Origin: Planctomycetota bacterium
Lineage (GTDB): Bacteria > Planctomycetota > Planctomycetia > Pirellulales > Pirellulaceae
DNA: 6,347 nucleotides
Direction of reading: 5' to 3'
Assembly (NCBI GenBank): GCA_019347795.1
Contig: JAHWKS010000358.1
Span: 1-6,347, forward strand
Of this stretch, positions 1-5,638 are shown in pieces. The position numbers and the translations under genes are program-made. Under the pieces are notes generated by a model. That model did no database searches and had not been told where the DNA came from. It saw only the letters and a list, made by a program, of their open reading frames with translations. Every line of letters starts with the position of its first letter. The first letter of the stretch is position 1.

Positions 1-1
1 C

Positions 2-2869
2 CGCGACGCCGAGAAGCTGATGCTGGCCCGGCTTGAATGGTACGAGCAGAACGGGGTGGAGCTGCACATCGGCGACCGGGCGGCCAGGATCGACCGGCAG
101 GCGAAGGTCGTACACTCGGACCGCGGTGTGACGATCGGTTACGACGCGGTCGTGCTGGCCACCGGCTCGTACCCGTTCGTGCCGCCGGTGGACGGCGTGA
201 AGAAGCGGGGCGTGTTCGTCTATCGCACCATCGAAGACCTGGAGCGGATCATCGAGCACGGCAAGGAAGCGAAGAGTTGTGCGGTCATCGGCGGCGGCCT
301 CTTGGGCCTCGAGGCGGCGAAGGCGGCGTATGACCTGGGCTTGCAGACGCACGTGGTCGAGTTCGCTCCGCGACTCATGCCGCGGCAGGTGGATGACGCC
401 GGTTCGCGGATCCTCGCGGGGAAAATCGAACGGCTGGGCGTCCATGTTCACCTCAACAAGTCCACGCAGGAGATCGCCGGGGAGGCGAGCGTGTCCGGAC
501 TCGTCTTCAACGACGGCGGCCGGCTTGACGTGGACATGGTGATCTTCTCGGCCGGCATCCGTGCTCGCGACGAATTGGCCCGCGAGTGCGGACTGGAGGT
601 CGGCCAGCGCGGCGGGATCGTGGTGAACGACCAGCTTCAGACTTCCGACCCGGAGATTTACGCCGTCGGCGAAGTGGCCTTGCACGGCGGGCTGATTTAC
701 GGCTTGGTGGCGCCCGGCTACGAGATGGCGGTGATCGTCGCAAAGAATCTGACGGGCGGCGAGGCGAGCTTCGCGGGGACCGACCTCTCCACGAAGCTCA
801 AGCTGATGGGCGTGGACGTGGCGAGCTTCGGCGAGTACGAAATCGGACCCGAGCGGGCCACGCCGCTGGTGTACGAGGATCCGATCGGCGGCGTATACAA
901 GAAGCTGCTGTTCGACCACGAAGGAAAGCGGCTGCTGGGCGGCATCCTCGTCGGCGACGCTTCGGACTACGGGGCTCTGTTCGCCTTGTGGAAGAGCGGC
1001 GAGACGCTTCCGTGTTCGCCCGGCGAGCTGATCGGCGGGTCCAGCGGCGGCGCGGCTGCGGCCTTAGGGGTCGCTGACGGCATGAGCGACGCCGCACAGG
1101 TCTGCTCCTGCAACAACGTCACCAAAGGCGCCATCTGCTCGGCAATTCAGGACAAGAAGCTCGACTCACTTGCGGATGTAAAATCCTGCACGAAGGCAGG
1201 GACCGGCTGCGGCGGCTGTTTGCCGCTGGTGACCGACATCTTCAAGGCCGAGATGAAAAAGGCGGGCGTCGCGCTCAACAACCACCTCTGCGAACACTTC
1301 GCCTACTCGCGGCAGGAGCTGTTCGAAATCGTCAAGATCAAGGAGCTCAAGTCGTTCGACCAGCTCCTGGCTGCATATGGAAAAGGCGCTGGGTGCGAAG
1401 TGTGTAAACCCGCGGTGGCGTCCATCCTGGCCTCGCTCTGGAATGAGAACATCGTTGGCCGGGAGCATCAGACGCTGCAGGATACGAACGACCGGTTCCT
1501 GGCGAACATGCAGCGCGGCGGCTTGTACAGCGTCGTGCCGCGCGTGCCCGGCGGCGAGATCACGCCCGACAAGCTCATGGCCCTAGGACGCGTCGCGAAA
1601 AAGTACGGCCTGTACACGAAGATCACCGGCGGCCAGCGGGTCGATCTGTTCGGGGCGCAGGTCCATCAGCTTCCCGACATCTGGGAGGAGCTGATCGAGG
1701 CCGGCTTCGAGAGCGGCCATGCCTACGGCAAGGCGGTCCGCACCGTGAAGAGTTGCGTGGGAACCACGTGGTGCCGGTACGGCGTGCAGGACTCAGTCGG
1801 CTTCGCGATCCGCATCGAGCAGCGATATCGCGGCATCCGCGCTCCGCACAAGATCAAACTGGCGGTGAGCGGCTGCGTCCGCGAGTGCGCCGAGGCCCAG
1901 TGCAAAGACGTGGGACTGGTGGCCACCGAGAACGGCTACAACCTCTACGTCTGCGGCAACGGCGGCGCCAAGCCCCGCCACGCCGACCTGCTGGCGGCCG
2001 ACATCGATGAGGAAAGAGCGGTGCGGTACATCGACCGCTTCCTGATGTACTACATCATGACGGCCGACAAGCTGACGCGCACTTCGGTGTGGCTGGAGAA
2101 GATGGACGGCGGCCTGGCGCGCCTCAAGCAGGTGATCCTCGACGATAAGCTCGGCATCGGCGACGAGCTGGAGCGGCGGATGCAGTTCCTGGTGGACACC
2201 TACCAGTGCGAGTGGAAGGCGGTGGTGGACGATCCTGAAAAACGCCGCTGGTTCCGCCAGTTCGCCAACACCGACGACACCGAGTCCTGCATCGAGCTGG
2301 TGGATGAGCGCGGCCAGCGCCGTCCCGCCGACTGGCCCAAAGACGCCTCGCCCCCGTTGCAGATCCGAGCCCAAAGTGGGTCACTCGCTCCGCGAGTGAC
2401 CAACGGCTCGCGAAGCGAGCCGCGGAAAGAGAACAGTCGCCCCTCGAAAAACTGGGTCCACGTCGGCCGCGTGTCCGACTTCCCCAAAGACGGCGGCGCC
2501 ACGGTCAAGTACGGCAAGACGCAGATCGCTGTGTTCAACTTCGCCGGCCGCGGCGAGTGGTACGCCTGCCAGAACATGTGCCCGCACAAGAACGCCTTCG
2601 TCCTCTCCCGCGGCATCGTGGGCACGGCCGTCGACGAGCCGAAGGTAGCCTGCCCGCTCCACAAGAAGCCGTACTCGCTGAAGACCGGCCAGTGCCTCTC
2701 CGGCGAAGACTACTCGCTCAAGGTCTTCCCCGTGAAGATCGAAGGGGACGACGTCTACCTCGAGCTTCCCCCGCAGTCGCAACTCGACGCCCTCCTGGCG
2801 ACCGACCTCCACTGCATCCGCGACTGCAGCGCCCGGGAAAGCGAAGAACTCGCCTGCGCCGCGGGGTGA
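2..2869 (+). CDS. nirBD: NADH-dependent nitrite reductase, NirB-NirD fusion (5' partial)
   Basis: Cytoplasmic siroheme nitrite reductase: six-electron reduction of nitrite to ammonium with NADH. The reading frame is open to the left edge (first full codon at 2). Alignment from memory to E. coli NirB suggests about 55-60 N-terminal residues, with the first FAD glycine motif, are outside. Counting Met at 20 as residue 1: NAD(P)H-binding GGGLLGLEAA at 91-100; BFD-type [2Fe-2S] domain with C362, C364, C397, C400; a GCEVCKP motif (C459, C462); siroheme/[4Fe-4S] ligands C579, C585, C619 and C623 (CVGTTWC and SGCVREC). NirB-like sequence ends near residue 780. A Ser/Arg-rich linker (about 781-809) encoded partly by two palindromes leads into a Rieske domain (810-918) with C854-x-H856 and C878-x2-H881. 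The E. coli NirD, by contrast, lacks these ligands. A 31-residue tail after the Rieske domain has three more cysteines (932, 936, 946). NirB-Rieske fusion is also the fungal arrangement. Assimilatory versus dissimilatory role cannot be told from this window. Confidence 0.96.
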   Translation, partial: RDAEKLMLARLEWYEQNGVELHIGDRAARIDRQAKVVHSDRGVTIGYDAVVLATGSYPFVPPVDGVKKRGVFVYRTIEDLERIIEHGKEAKSCAVIGGGLLGLEAAKAAYDLGLQTHVVEFAPRLMPRQVDDAGSRILAGKIERLGVHVHLNKSTQEIAGEASVSGLVFNDGGRLDVDMVIFSAGIRARDELARECGLEVGQRGGIVVNDQLQTSDPEIYAVGEVALHGGLIYGLVAPGYEMAVIVAKNLTGGEASFAGTDLSTKLKLMGVDVASFGEYEIGPERATPLVYEDPIGGVYKKLLFDHEGKRLLGGILVGDASDYGALFALWKSGETLPCSPGELIGGSSGGAAAALGVADGMSDAAQVCSCNNVTKGAICSAIQDKKLDSLADVKSCTKAGTGCGGCLPLVTDIFKAEMKKAGVALNNHLCEHFAYSRQELFEIVKIKELKSFDQLLAAYGKGAGCEVCKPAVASILASLWNENIVGREHQTLQDTNDRFLANMQRGGLYSVVPRVPGGEITPDKLMALGRVAKKYGLYTKITGGQRVDLFGAQVHQLPDIWEELIEAGFESGHAYGKAVRTVKSCVGTTWCRYGVQDSVGFAIRIEQRYRGIRAPHKIKLAVSGCVRECAEAQCKDVGLVATENGYNLYVCGNGGAKPRHADLLAADIDEERAVRYIDRFLMYYIMTADKLTRTSVWLEKMDGGLARLKQVILDDKLGIGDELERRMQFLVDTYQCEWKAVVDDPEKRRWFRQFANTDDTESCIELVDERGQRRPADWPKDASPPLQIRAQSGSLAPRVTNGSRSEPRKENSRPSKNWVHVGRVSDFPKDGGATVKYGKTQIAVFNFAGRGEWYACQNMCPHKNAFVLSRGIVGTAVDEPKVACPLHKKPYSLKTGQCLSGEDYSLKVFPVKIEGDDVYLELPPQSQLDALLATDLHCIRDCSARESEELACAAG
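2379..2401. repeat. palindromic unit 1 in the nirB-nirD linker
   Basis: Perfect inverted repeat: arm GGTCACTCGC (2379-2388), 3-nt loop TCC, then the exact reverse complement (2392-2401). The 10-bp GC-rich stem lies inside the open reading frame and is translated as part of the linker (around residues 787-794, SGSLAPRVT region). It shares the inner core CTCGC-NNN-GCGAG with the next palindrome. It looks like a REP-like or small dispersed palindromic element, though copies elsewhere in the genome cannot be seen from here. Confidence 0.8.
2404..2422. repeat. palindromic unit 2 in the nirB-nirD linker
   Basis: Perfect inverted repeat: arm CGGCTCGC (2404-2411), loop GAA, then its reverse complement (2415-2422), two bases after palindrome 1. 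It has the same CTCGC-NNN-GCGAG core as unit 1 with different outer bases and loop, so the two look like related units of one composite element. It is translated in frame as roughly NGSRSEP of the linker between NirB and the Rieske domain. Confidence 0.8.
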
Positions 2870-2886
2870 CGCAATGGGATTTCGTT

Positions 2887-2906
2887 TCGTGGATTAACGT
2901 CCACGA
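2887..2906. terminator. hairpin between convergent genes, candidate bidirectional terminator
   Basis: Inverted repeat TCGTGGA (2887-2893), 6-nt spacer, TCCACGA (2900-2906), in the 37-bp gap between the nirBD stop and the stop of the minus-strand 78-aa gene. Location and symmetry suit a shared transcription end. There is no clear T-run on either side, so it is not a textbook intrinsic terminator. An alternative overlapping stem ACGTCC/GGACGT (2897-2902 with 2912-2917) is also possible. Confidence 0.4.
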
Positions 2907-3143
2907 TCAGAGGACGTCCGCCTCCTTTTCCACGATCAGAATTTCTTCCTGGTCGAGCTCCCGCTTTAATTGTTCCTCAACTGAAAACACGATCAGCCGG
3001 ACGCCGGCGCCACGCAACGCGGTAAGGGCCTCCTCGGAAACGACAAACGTTCGATTAGGCAGGGCAACGCCCGGAGAATGACGCTGCAGCAAAGCCCAAG
3101 CCTTCGCATCGTCCGCCTCGGCCACTTGAATGACTACTTTCAT
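2907..3143 (-). CDS. small hypothetical protein (78 aa)
   Basis: I do not recognise this family. The start is chosen at the ATG at 3143 (MKVVIQVAEADD), because GAGGG lies 5 nt upstream on the minus strand; a TTG four codons further up (3155) overlaps that ribosome binding site and is less likely. The protein opens with a predicted beta-strand (KVVIQVA), then an alpha-helical stretch (AKAWALLQRHS), a second strand around TFVVS, helix EEALTALRGAG, strand VRLIVFS and an acidic C-terminal helix with EEQLKRELDQEE. This alternating pattern suggests a compact cytoplasmic alpha/beta fold. No signal peptide, membrane segment, cysteine or catalytic motif is visible. It is convergent with nirBD and downstream of the frameshifted gene, with a 154-bp gap in which I see no further gene. 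A 12-bp stretch at its 3' end is duplicated just past the stop. Confidence 0.72.
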   Translation of the reverse strand: MKVVIQVAEADDAKAWALLQRHSPGVALPNRTFVVSEEALTALRGAGVRLIVFSVEEQLKRELDQEEILIVEKEADVL

Positions 3144-3158
3144 GAAAACCCTCAACGA

Positions 3159-3171
3159 TTGAAGCCTTCAA
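3159..3171. promoter_or_regulatory. palindrome upstream of the 78-aa gene, possible operator
   Basis: TTGAAG-C-CTTCAA is a perfect 13-nt palindrome around a single central base, 15 bp upstream of the chosen start of the 78-aa gene. Position and symmetry would suit a dimeric regulator binding near the promoter, but only one copy is present and no good -35/-10 pair accompanies it. This is suggestive only. Confidence 0.25.
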
Positions 3172-3297
3172 CAGGTTTTACCACAGGGCGCTCCGTTAGG
3201 CGACAAATCACGGCGCTCCACTTTACTGCATCCGCCACTGCACCGCACACGAAGCCGAAGAGTTCGCCTGCCGCGCATAAACGCTCGGCGAAGCGGG

Positions 3298-3754
3298 TCA
3301 ACCGCTCCACCAGTCGAAGTCGGTTTGTCGCCCGTTGTAGAAGAAGTCGAATCCGCCCGCGTCAGCAATCGACAGAAGGCCGTCGACGCAGCTTCTTTCA
3401 AGCTCCTCGCGTTCCTCGATGTTAACAAACGGTTGTCGATCCGTCGTCTCGACGGAAACGAGCTGGCAGATAAATGTCCGTTTCCGTTCGCGGAGCTTCT
3501 CCCATTCCTCCTCAAGAATTCGCCGAAGCTCCAGATTCACTTCGCCGGTCGAATCGGGCTTTTCACCCCGCAGTTCCCACGCGCCGCCAATCTTGGAGGT
3601 GTCGCGAAAGCATTTCCCCGCGCACCTCGGCCCGCATCTGCTCGACATAAGCGACGTGCGCTGGCCCTGTGGTCCAGACAACATCGGAATCTCTCATTTC
3701 GGCGAGAGGGAATCGTCGCATCCACAAATCGAGATCAAGTCGTTCGTGGATCAT
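3298..3754 (-). pseudogene. hypothetical protein broken by a +1 frameshift (about 151 aa if restored)
   Basis: The ATG at 3754 (MIHERLDLDLWMRRF) has a strong ribosome binding site, GGAGG with 7-nt spacing, so a real gene starts here. The frame stops early, at 3563 (63 aa, ending RRVGTAG). From about 3615 leftwards a second minus-strand frame takes over with clearly protein-like sequence (FRDTSKIGGAWELRGEK, then the charged helix LRRILEEEWEKLRERKR), ending in DFDWWSG at 3298. The 457-nt span is one base longer than a multiple of three. Removing one base from the four-base run at 3616-3619 joins the frames as EVRG-KCFRDTSK and gives about 151 aa. I do not recognise the family. It is soluble-looking, with a helical charged centre and an aromatic C-terminus, and no membrane segment or signal peptide. 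The break may be a real mutation, a homopolymer sequencing error or, less likely, programmed frameshifting. Two overlapping separate genes are a weaker alternative, as the second frame has no good start. Confidence 0.62.
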
Positions 3755-3843
3755 CCGCCAACCTCCGGCGCAGGGAAGTTATCTCAATCCATTGCGTCGA
3801 TCAGGGGGATCGATCGTATTCCCCATTCTGGACGATGGTGCGT

Positions 3844-4176
3844 CTACTTGCTGCTTTCGATCAGCTCCAACCGAAGGCCCAGCGCTTTGGCGAGGGTCTC
3901 GATGTTGGACAGCGTGGCGTCGCCGCCGGCCTCGATCTCCCGGATTGTTTTCTGATTGGGAACGCCGGCCAGCTTCGCCAGCGCGTACCACGTCAGCCCC
4001 CGCGCCTCGCGAGCCGCGCGAATCTGGGCGGCCACTCCCGCCGCCGGCCGCCGCTTGGCGGTGCGCTTGGGAGGAAAGTCCTTCTCGGCCGCCGCGCGAA
4101 TCTCCGCATGCCGCCGCCGCTCCTCCTCGGTCAAACGGCGGTTAATGTGCTGCAATTGCTGTTTCTTGTTGGCCAT
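3844..4176 (-). CDS. XRE-family helix-turn-helix transcriptional regulator (110 aa)
   Basis: DNA-binding regulator of the XRE/Cro-CI type. Numbered from the ATG at 4176 (MANKKQQ): residues 1-45 are a highly charged, helical, Arg/Lys/Glu-rich arm with a basic patch PPKRTAKRRP. Residues 48-106 are the HTH domain: AAQIRAAREARGLTWYALA, then the turn and recognition helix in GVPNQKTIREIEAGG, then the family-typical DATLSNIETLAKALGLRLEL. An in-frame ATG at 4197 would add seven residues; 4176 is preferred because MANKK is a more usual N-terminus, but neither start has a strong ribosome binding site. It lies 25 bp (4 bp with the longer start) after the 75-aa gene on the same strand and is probably cotranscribed with it. 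HTH proteins of this size are often antitoxins or autorepressors, but no recognisable toxin is adjacent. The bound site is unknown; the inverted repeat at 4502-4527 is a candidate. Confidence 0.88.
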   Translation of the reverse strand: MANKKQQLQHINRRLTEEERRRHAEIRAAAEKDFPPKRTAKRRPAAGVAAQIRAAREARGLTWYALAKLAGVPNQKTIREIEAGGDATLSNIETLAKALGLRLELIESSK

Positions 4177-4201
4177 CTGTCTCGGCGCGCCCGGCATTTG
4201 G

Positions 4202-4429
4202 CTACACCCACTCCAGGCCGGTTTTCTCGCGGATGCGGTCTTCGAAGCCGCCCAGGAGGCCGCCGATCACGTCCCATTTGTGCGGGCGGCGGATTTCGAT
4301 GTCCCCGTGCTCGTTCACCCGCACCACGGTGTCGTCCTCCACCCCCGACTTCTCGAGTTGCTCCGGGCTGAACTCTTCGTCGGTGAGGATTTCCTTGAGC
4401 GTCCGGCCGGTCATTTCCACGAATTTCAT
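4202..4429 (-). CDS. small conserved-looking hypothetical protein (75 aa), partner of the XRE gene
   Basis: Start at the ATG at 4429 (MKFVEMTGRTLKEIL); an ATG five codons later (4414) is a possible alternative. The protein is acidic in its first half (LTDEEFSPEQLEKSGVEDD), followed by a predicted beta-hairpin (TVVRVNEHGDIEIRR) and a helical C-terminus (WDVIGGLLGGFEDRIREKTGLEW). No cysteines, signal peptide or membrane segment; the hydrophobic IGGLLGG stretch is too short to span a membrane. I do not recognise a named family. The adjacent XRE gene begins 4-25 bp after its stop, so the two form an operon-like couplet, and a good extended -10 box lies 59 bp upstream. The reading frame stays open further upstream, but there it runs antisense through the LON-domain gene, so only the 75-aa part is called. 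A role as partner or effector of the regulator is possible but unproven. Confidence 0.7.
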   Translation of the reverse strand: MKFVEMTGRTLKEILTDEEFSPEQLEKSGVEDDTVVRVNEHGDIEIRRPHKWDVIGGLLGGFEDRIREKTGLEWV

Positions 4430-4487
4430 AAACGCGCTCTGCGGGTGAGGAACACGAATCGCAAGTCGATAAGATCCCTGCTGTCGC

Positions 4488-4496
4488 ATCATAACA
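4488..4496 (-). promoter_or_regulatory. extended -10 promoter element for the 75-aa/XRE couplet
   Basis: On the minus strand the sequence reads TGTTATGAT: a -10 hexamer TATGAT (one mismatch to TATAAT) preceded by a TGn extension. It lies 59 bp upstream of the 75-aa start, predicting a leader of about 50 nt. No convincing -35 box is seen at 17 bp, as is usual for extended -10 promoters. This is the best promoter match found in the window. Confidence 0.45.
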
Positions 4497-4501
4497 CAGC
4501 A

Positions 4502-4527
4502 GGCGGCGTTCGTCTCGGGACGCCGCC
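4502..4527. promoter_or_regulatory. 8-bp inverted repeat in the divergent promoter region, possible operator
   Basis: GGCGGCGT (4502-4509) and its exact reverse complement ACGCCGCC (4520-4527) are separated by 10 nt. The centre-to-centre spacing of 18 bp is near two helical turns. It sits just upstream of the minus-strand -10 box and just before the TATAGT hexamer on the plus strand, so a protein bound here could affect both directions. A binding site for the neighbouring XRE protein is inferred from position only. Confidence 0.35.
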
Positions 4528-4531
4528 GTTG

Positions 4532-4537
4532 TATAGT
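4532..4537 (+). promoter_or_regulatory. possible -10 box (TATAGT) for the LON-domain gene
   Basis: TATAGT matches the -10 consensus at five of six positions and lies 18 bp upstream of the GTG start, predicting a very short leader that still contains the GGAGG ribosome binding site. The hexamer at 17-bp spacing upstream (TTCGTC, 4509-4514) is a poor -35 match and overlaps the inverted repeat. Confidence 0.3.
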
Positions 4538-4555
4538 GGAAGGCGGGAGGGGAAT

Positions 4556-5242
4556 GTGGACTCGCTCTTTGAGCCGCTGGAGAATTTTCGAGGCGTGGCG
4601 CGGTTGTTTCCGCTCCCGAATCTCGTGCTGTTTCCGCACGCCGCGGCGCCGCTGCACATTTTCGAGCCGCGATATCGGGCGATGGTTGAAGAGGCGCTCT
4701 CCGGCGATGAACTGATCGCCATGGCGCGCCTGCGGCCGGGTTGGGAGGCGAACTACGAAGGCCGTCCGCCGATCGCTTCGATCGTGTGCGTGGGACGCAT
4801 TCTCACGCACGCCCGGCTTCCCAGCGGGCGGTTCAACCTCCTGCTGGCCGGCGTGCAGCGGGGGGCGATCGTCCAGGAGTTGCCGCCGAGCAAGCTGTTT
4901 CGCGAGGCGAAGGCGAAGCTGCTGGATGACGTGTATGAGGAAGCGGGGGCCGAGCGGCACTCGCGGCTTCGCGAGAAGTTGCGCGAGGCGGTTCATCGTC
5001 ACTTGCCGGCGTCTCCGACGGCCCGGCAGCAACTCGAGCAATTGATGGCCCGGCCGCTGCCGCTGGGAACGCTGGCAGATGTGCTTGCACACGCCGTGCC
5101 GTGGCCGGTGGAGATCAAGCAACAGCTCTTGGAGGAGTTGGACGTTGACCGGCGAGCCGCACTGCTCTTGGAGCGGCTGCAAGAGGACGAGCCGCCCGGA
5201 GCGCCGGTGTGGCCCTACCCGCCCAACTTCAGCGATAATTGA
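4556..5242 (+). CDS. stand-alone LON substrate-binding-domain protein (228 aa)
   Basis: The start is the GTG at 4556, supported by GGAGG with 5-nt spacing; the frame is open far upstream but without protein-like sequence. The N-terminus carries the hallmark of the Lon protease N-terminal domain (PF02190 type): FPLPNLVLFP at residues 18-27 and APLHIFEPRYRAMVEEAL at 31-48, then further beta-strand segments (PIASIVCVGRI, RFNLLLAGVQRG) and a helical bundle with QQLEQLMARPLPLGTLADVLAH and IKQQLLEELDVDRRAALLLERL. The chain ends in a Pro-rich tail (WPYPPNF) with no AAA+ ATPase and no Ser-Lys protease domain, so it cannot be a complete Lon protease. Single-domain LON proteins of about 200-230 aa are widespread; they are presumed to bind protein substrates or partners in the cytoplasm, and their exact role is generally unknown. 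Divergent from the 75-aa/XRE couplet and convergent with the 72-aa gene. Confidence 0.92.
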   Translation: MDSLFEPLENFRGVARLFPLPNLVLFPHAAAPLHIFEPRYRAMVEEALSGDELIAMARLRPGWEANYEGRPPIASIVCVGRILTHARLPSGRFNLLLAGVQRGAIVQELPPSKLFREAKAKLLDDVYEEAGAERHSRLREKLREAVHRHLPASPTARQQLEQLMARPLPLGTLADVLAHAVPWPVEIKQQLLEELDVDRRAALLLERLQEDEPPGAPVWPYPPNFSDN

Positions 5243-5246
5243 CGGC

Positions 5247-5264
5247 GGCGTTCACGCGAACGCC
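5247..5264. terminator. hairpin at the LON/72-aa gene convergence, weak terminator candidate
   Basis: GGCGTTC (5247-5253), 4-nt loop ACGC, GAACGCC (5258-5264): a perfect 7-bp stem in the 9-bp gap between the two convergent stop codons, extending into the last codons of the minus-strand gene. Location suits a shared 3' end, but no T-run follows on either strand. Confidence 0.35.
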
Positions 5265-5470
5265 TCGATCACGGAGGAGCGCCCCTCGACGATCTTGATC
5301 GGGGGGCCCGAGGCGGTGATGAAGGCGGAGACGATCTCGCTCCAGGGGCGGTTGGCCTTGAACTGCTCGGCGAGGAACTCCTCGAGCGTGGCGGCGGCCA
5401 GCAAGGCGCGGTCCTCGCTGCGGCGGTACATGATCGCATCCCGCCATCTTTCGCCAGCCAGAGTCGTCAT
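5252..5470 (-). CDS. small hypothetical protein (72 aa)
   Basis: Start taken at the ATG at 5470 (MTTLAGERWRDAIMYRR); a downstream ATG at codon 14 (MYRRSEDRALL) is an alternative, and neither has a well-spaced ribosome binding site. The composition is protein-like and mostly helical: WRDAIMYRRSEDRALLAAA, then LEEFLAEQFKANRPWSEIV, a short hydrophobic run SAFITASGPP, and a strand-like end IKIVEGRSSVIEAFA. No cysteine, signal peptide, membrane helix or known catalytic motif is visible and I cannot assign a family. It is convergent with the LON gene, its stop only 9 bp from that stop, and divergent from the acetyltransferase gene. The other two minus-strand frames here give Arg/Pro-rich low-quality sequence, which supports this frame. 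Confidence 0.62.
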   Translation of the reverse strand: MTTLAGERWRDAIMYRRSEDRALLAAATLEEFLAEQFKANRPWSEIVSAFITASGPPIKIVEGRSSVIEAFA

Positions 5471-5638
5471 CTTCCCGGATTGCAGCCAAAACGCGACATA
5501 AAACGGTCTCCGCGTGGCGAATTGGCAACATTCCCGCGGCCGCCGCACGAACGCTGCCGCGGCGCAACTCGCGTCCAGGCCGTCAGTAGCACAGCGCCTC
5601 CCGCTTCTGCTGGCGTCGGCGCCGGGATTGCATCTGTT

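Noticed and set aside
1793..2374. 193-codon minus-strand open frame
   Set aside because: Antisense to the siroheme domain of NirB; explained by the high-GC codon bias of the real gene.
3276..3295. Weak hairpin (CGCT/AGCG) followed by TTTAT on the minus strand just after the frameshifted gene
   Set aside because: The 4-bp stem plus one wobble pair is too short to call an intrinsic terminator.
3168..3297. Possible small minus-strand gene in the gap before the 78-aa gene
   Set aside because: The only open frame is Arg/Cys-rich, lacks a ribosome binding site and overlaps the frameshifted gene in another frame.
3797..3813. Inverted repeat TCGATC/GATCGA between the XRE gene and the frameshifted gene
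   Set aside because: Only 6 bp, no T-run on the minus strand, and no promoter element beside it; plausible by chance.
3325..4371. 348-codon plus-strand open frame
   Set aside because: Antisense to the frameshifted gene, the XRE gene and part of the 75-aa gene; Arg/Pro/Ala-rich in its second half and matches no recognised fold.
3956..4555. Upstream in-frame extension of the LON-domain gene
   Set aside because: It would cover the XRE couplet antisense, lacks LON-like sequence, and the GTG at 4556 has a well-spaced GGAGG.
4956..4975. Palindrome-like CTCGCG/CGCGAG inside the LON gene resembling the nirBD linker palindromes
   Set aside because: It has a 4-nt loop, a shorter stem and lies in conserved helical coding sequence, so it probably reflects codon choice rather than the same repeat element.
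4430..5182. Long minus-strand open frame continuous with the 75-aa gene (326 codons in total)
   Set aside because: It runs antisense to the clear LON-domain gene and has Arg/Gln/His-rich sequence typical of a shadow frame; only the last 75 codons are protein-like.
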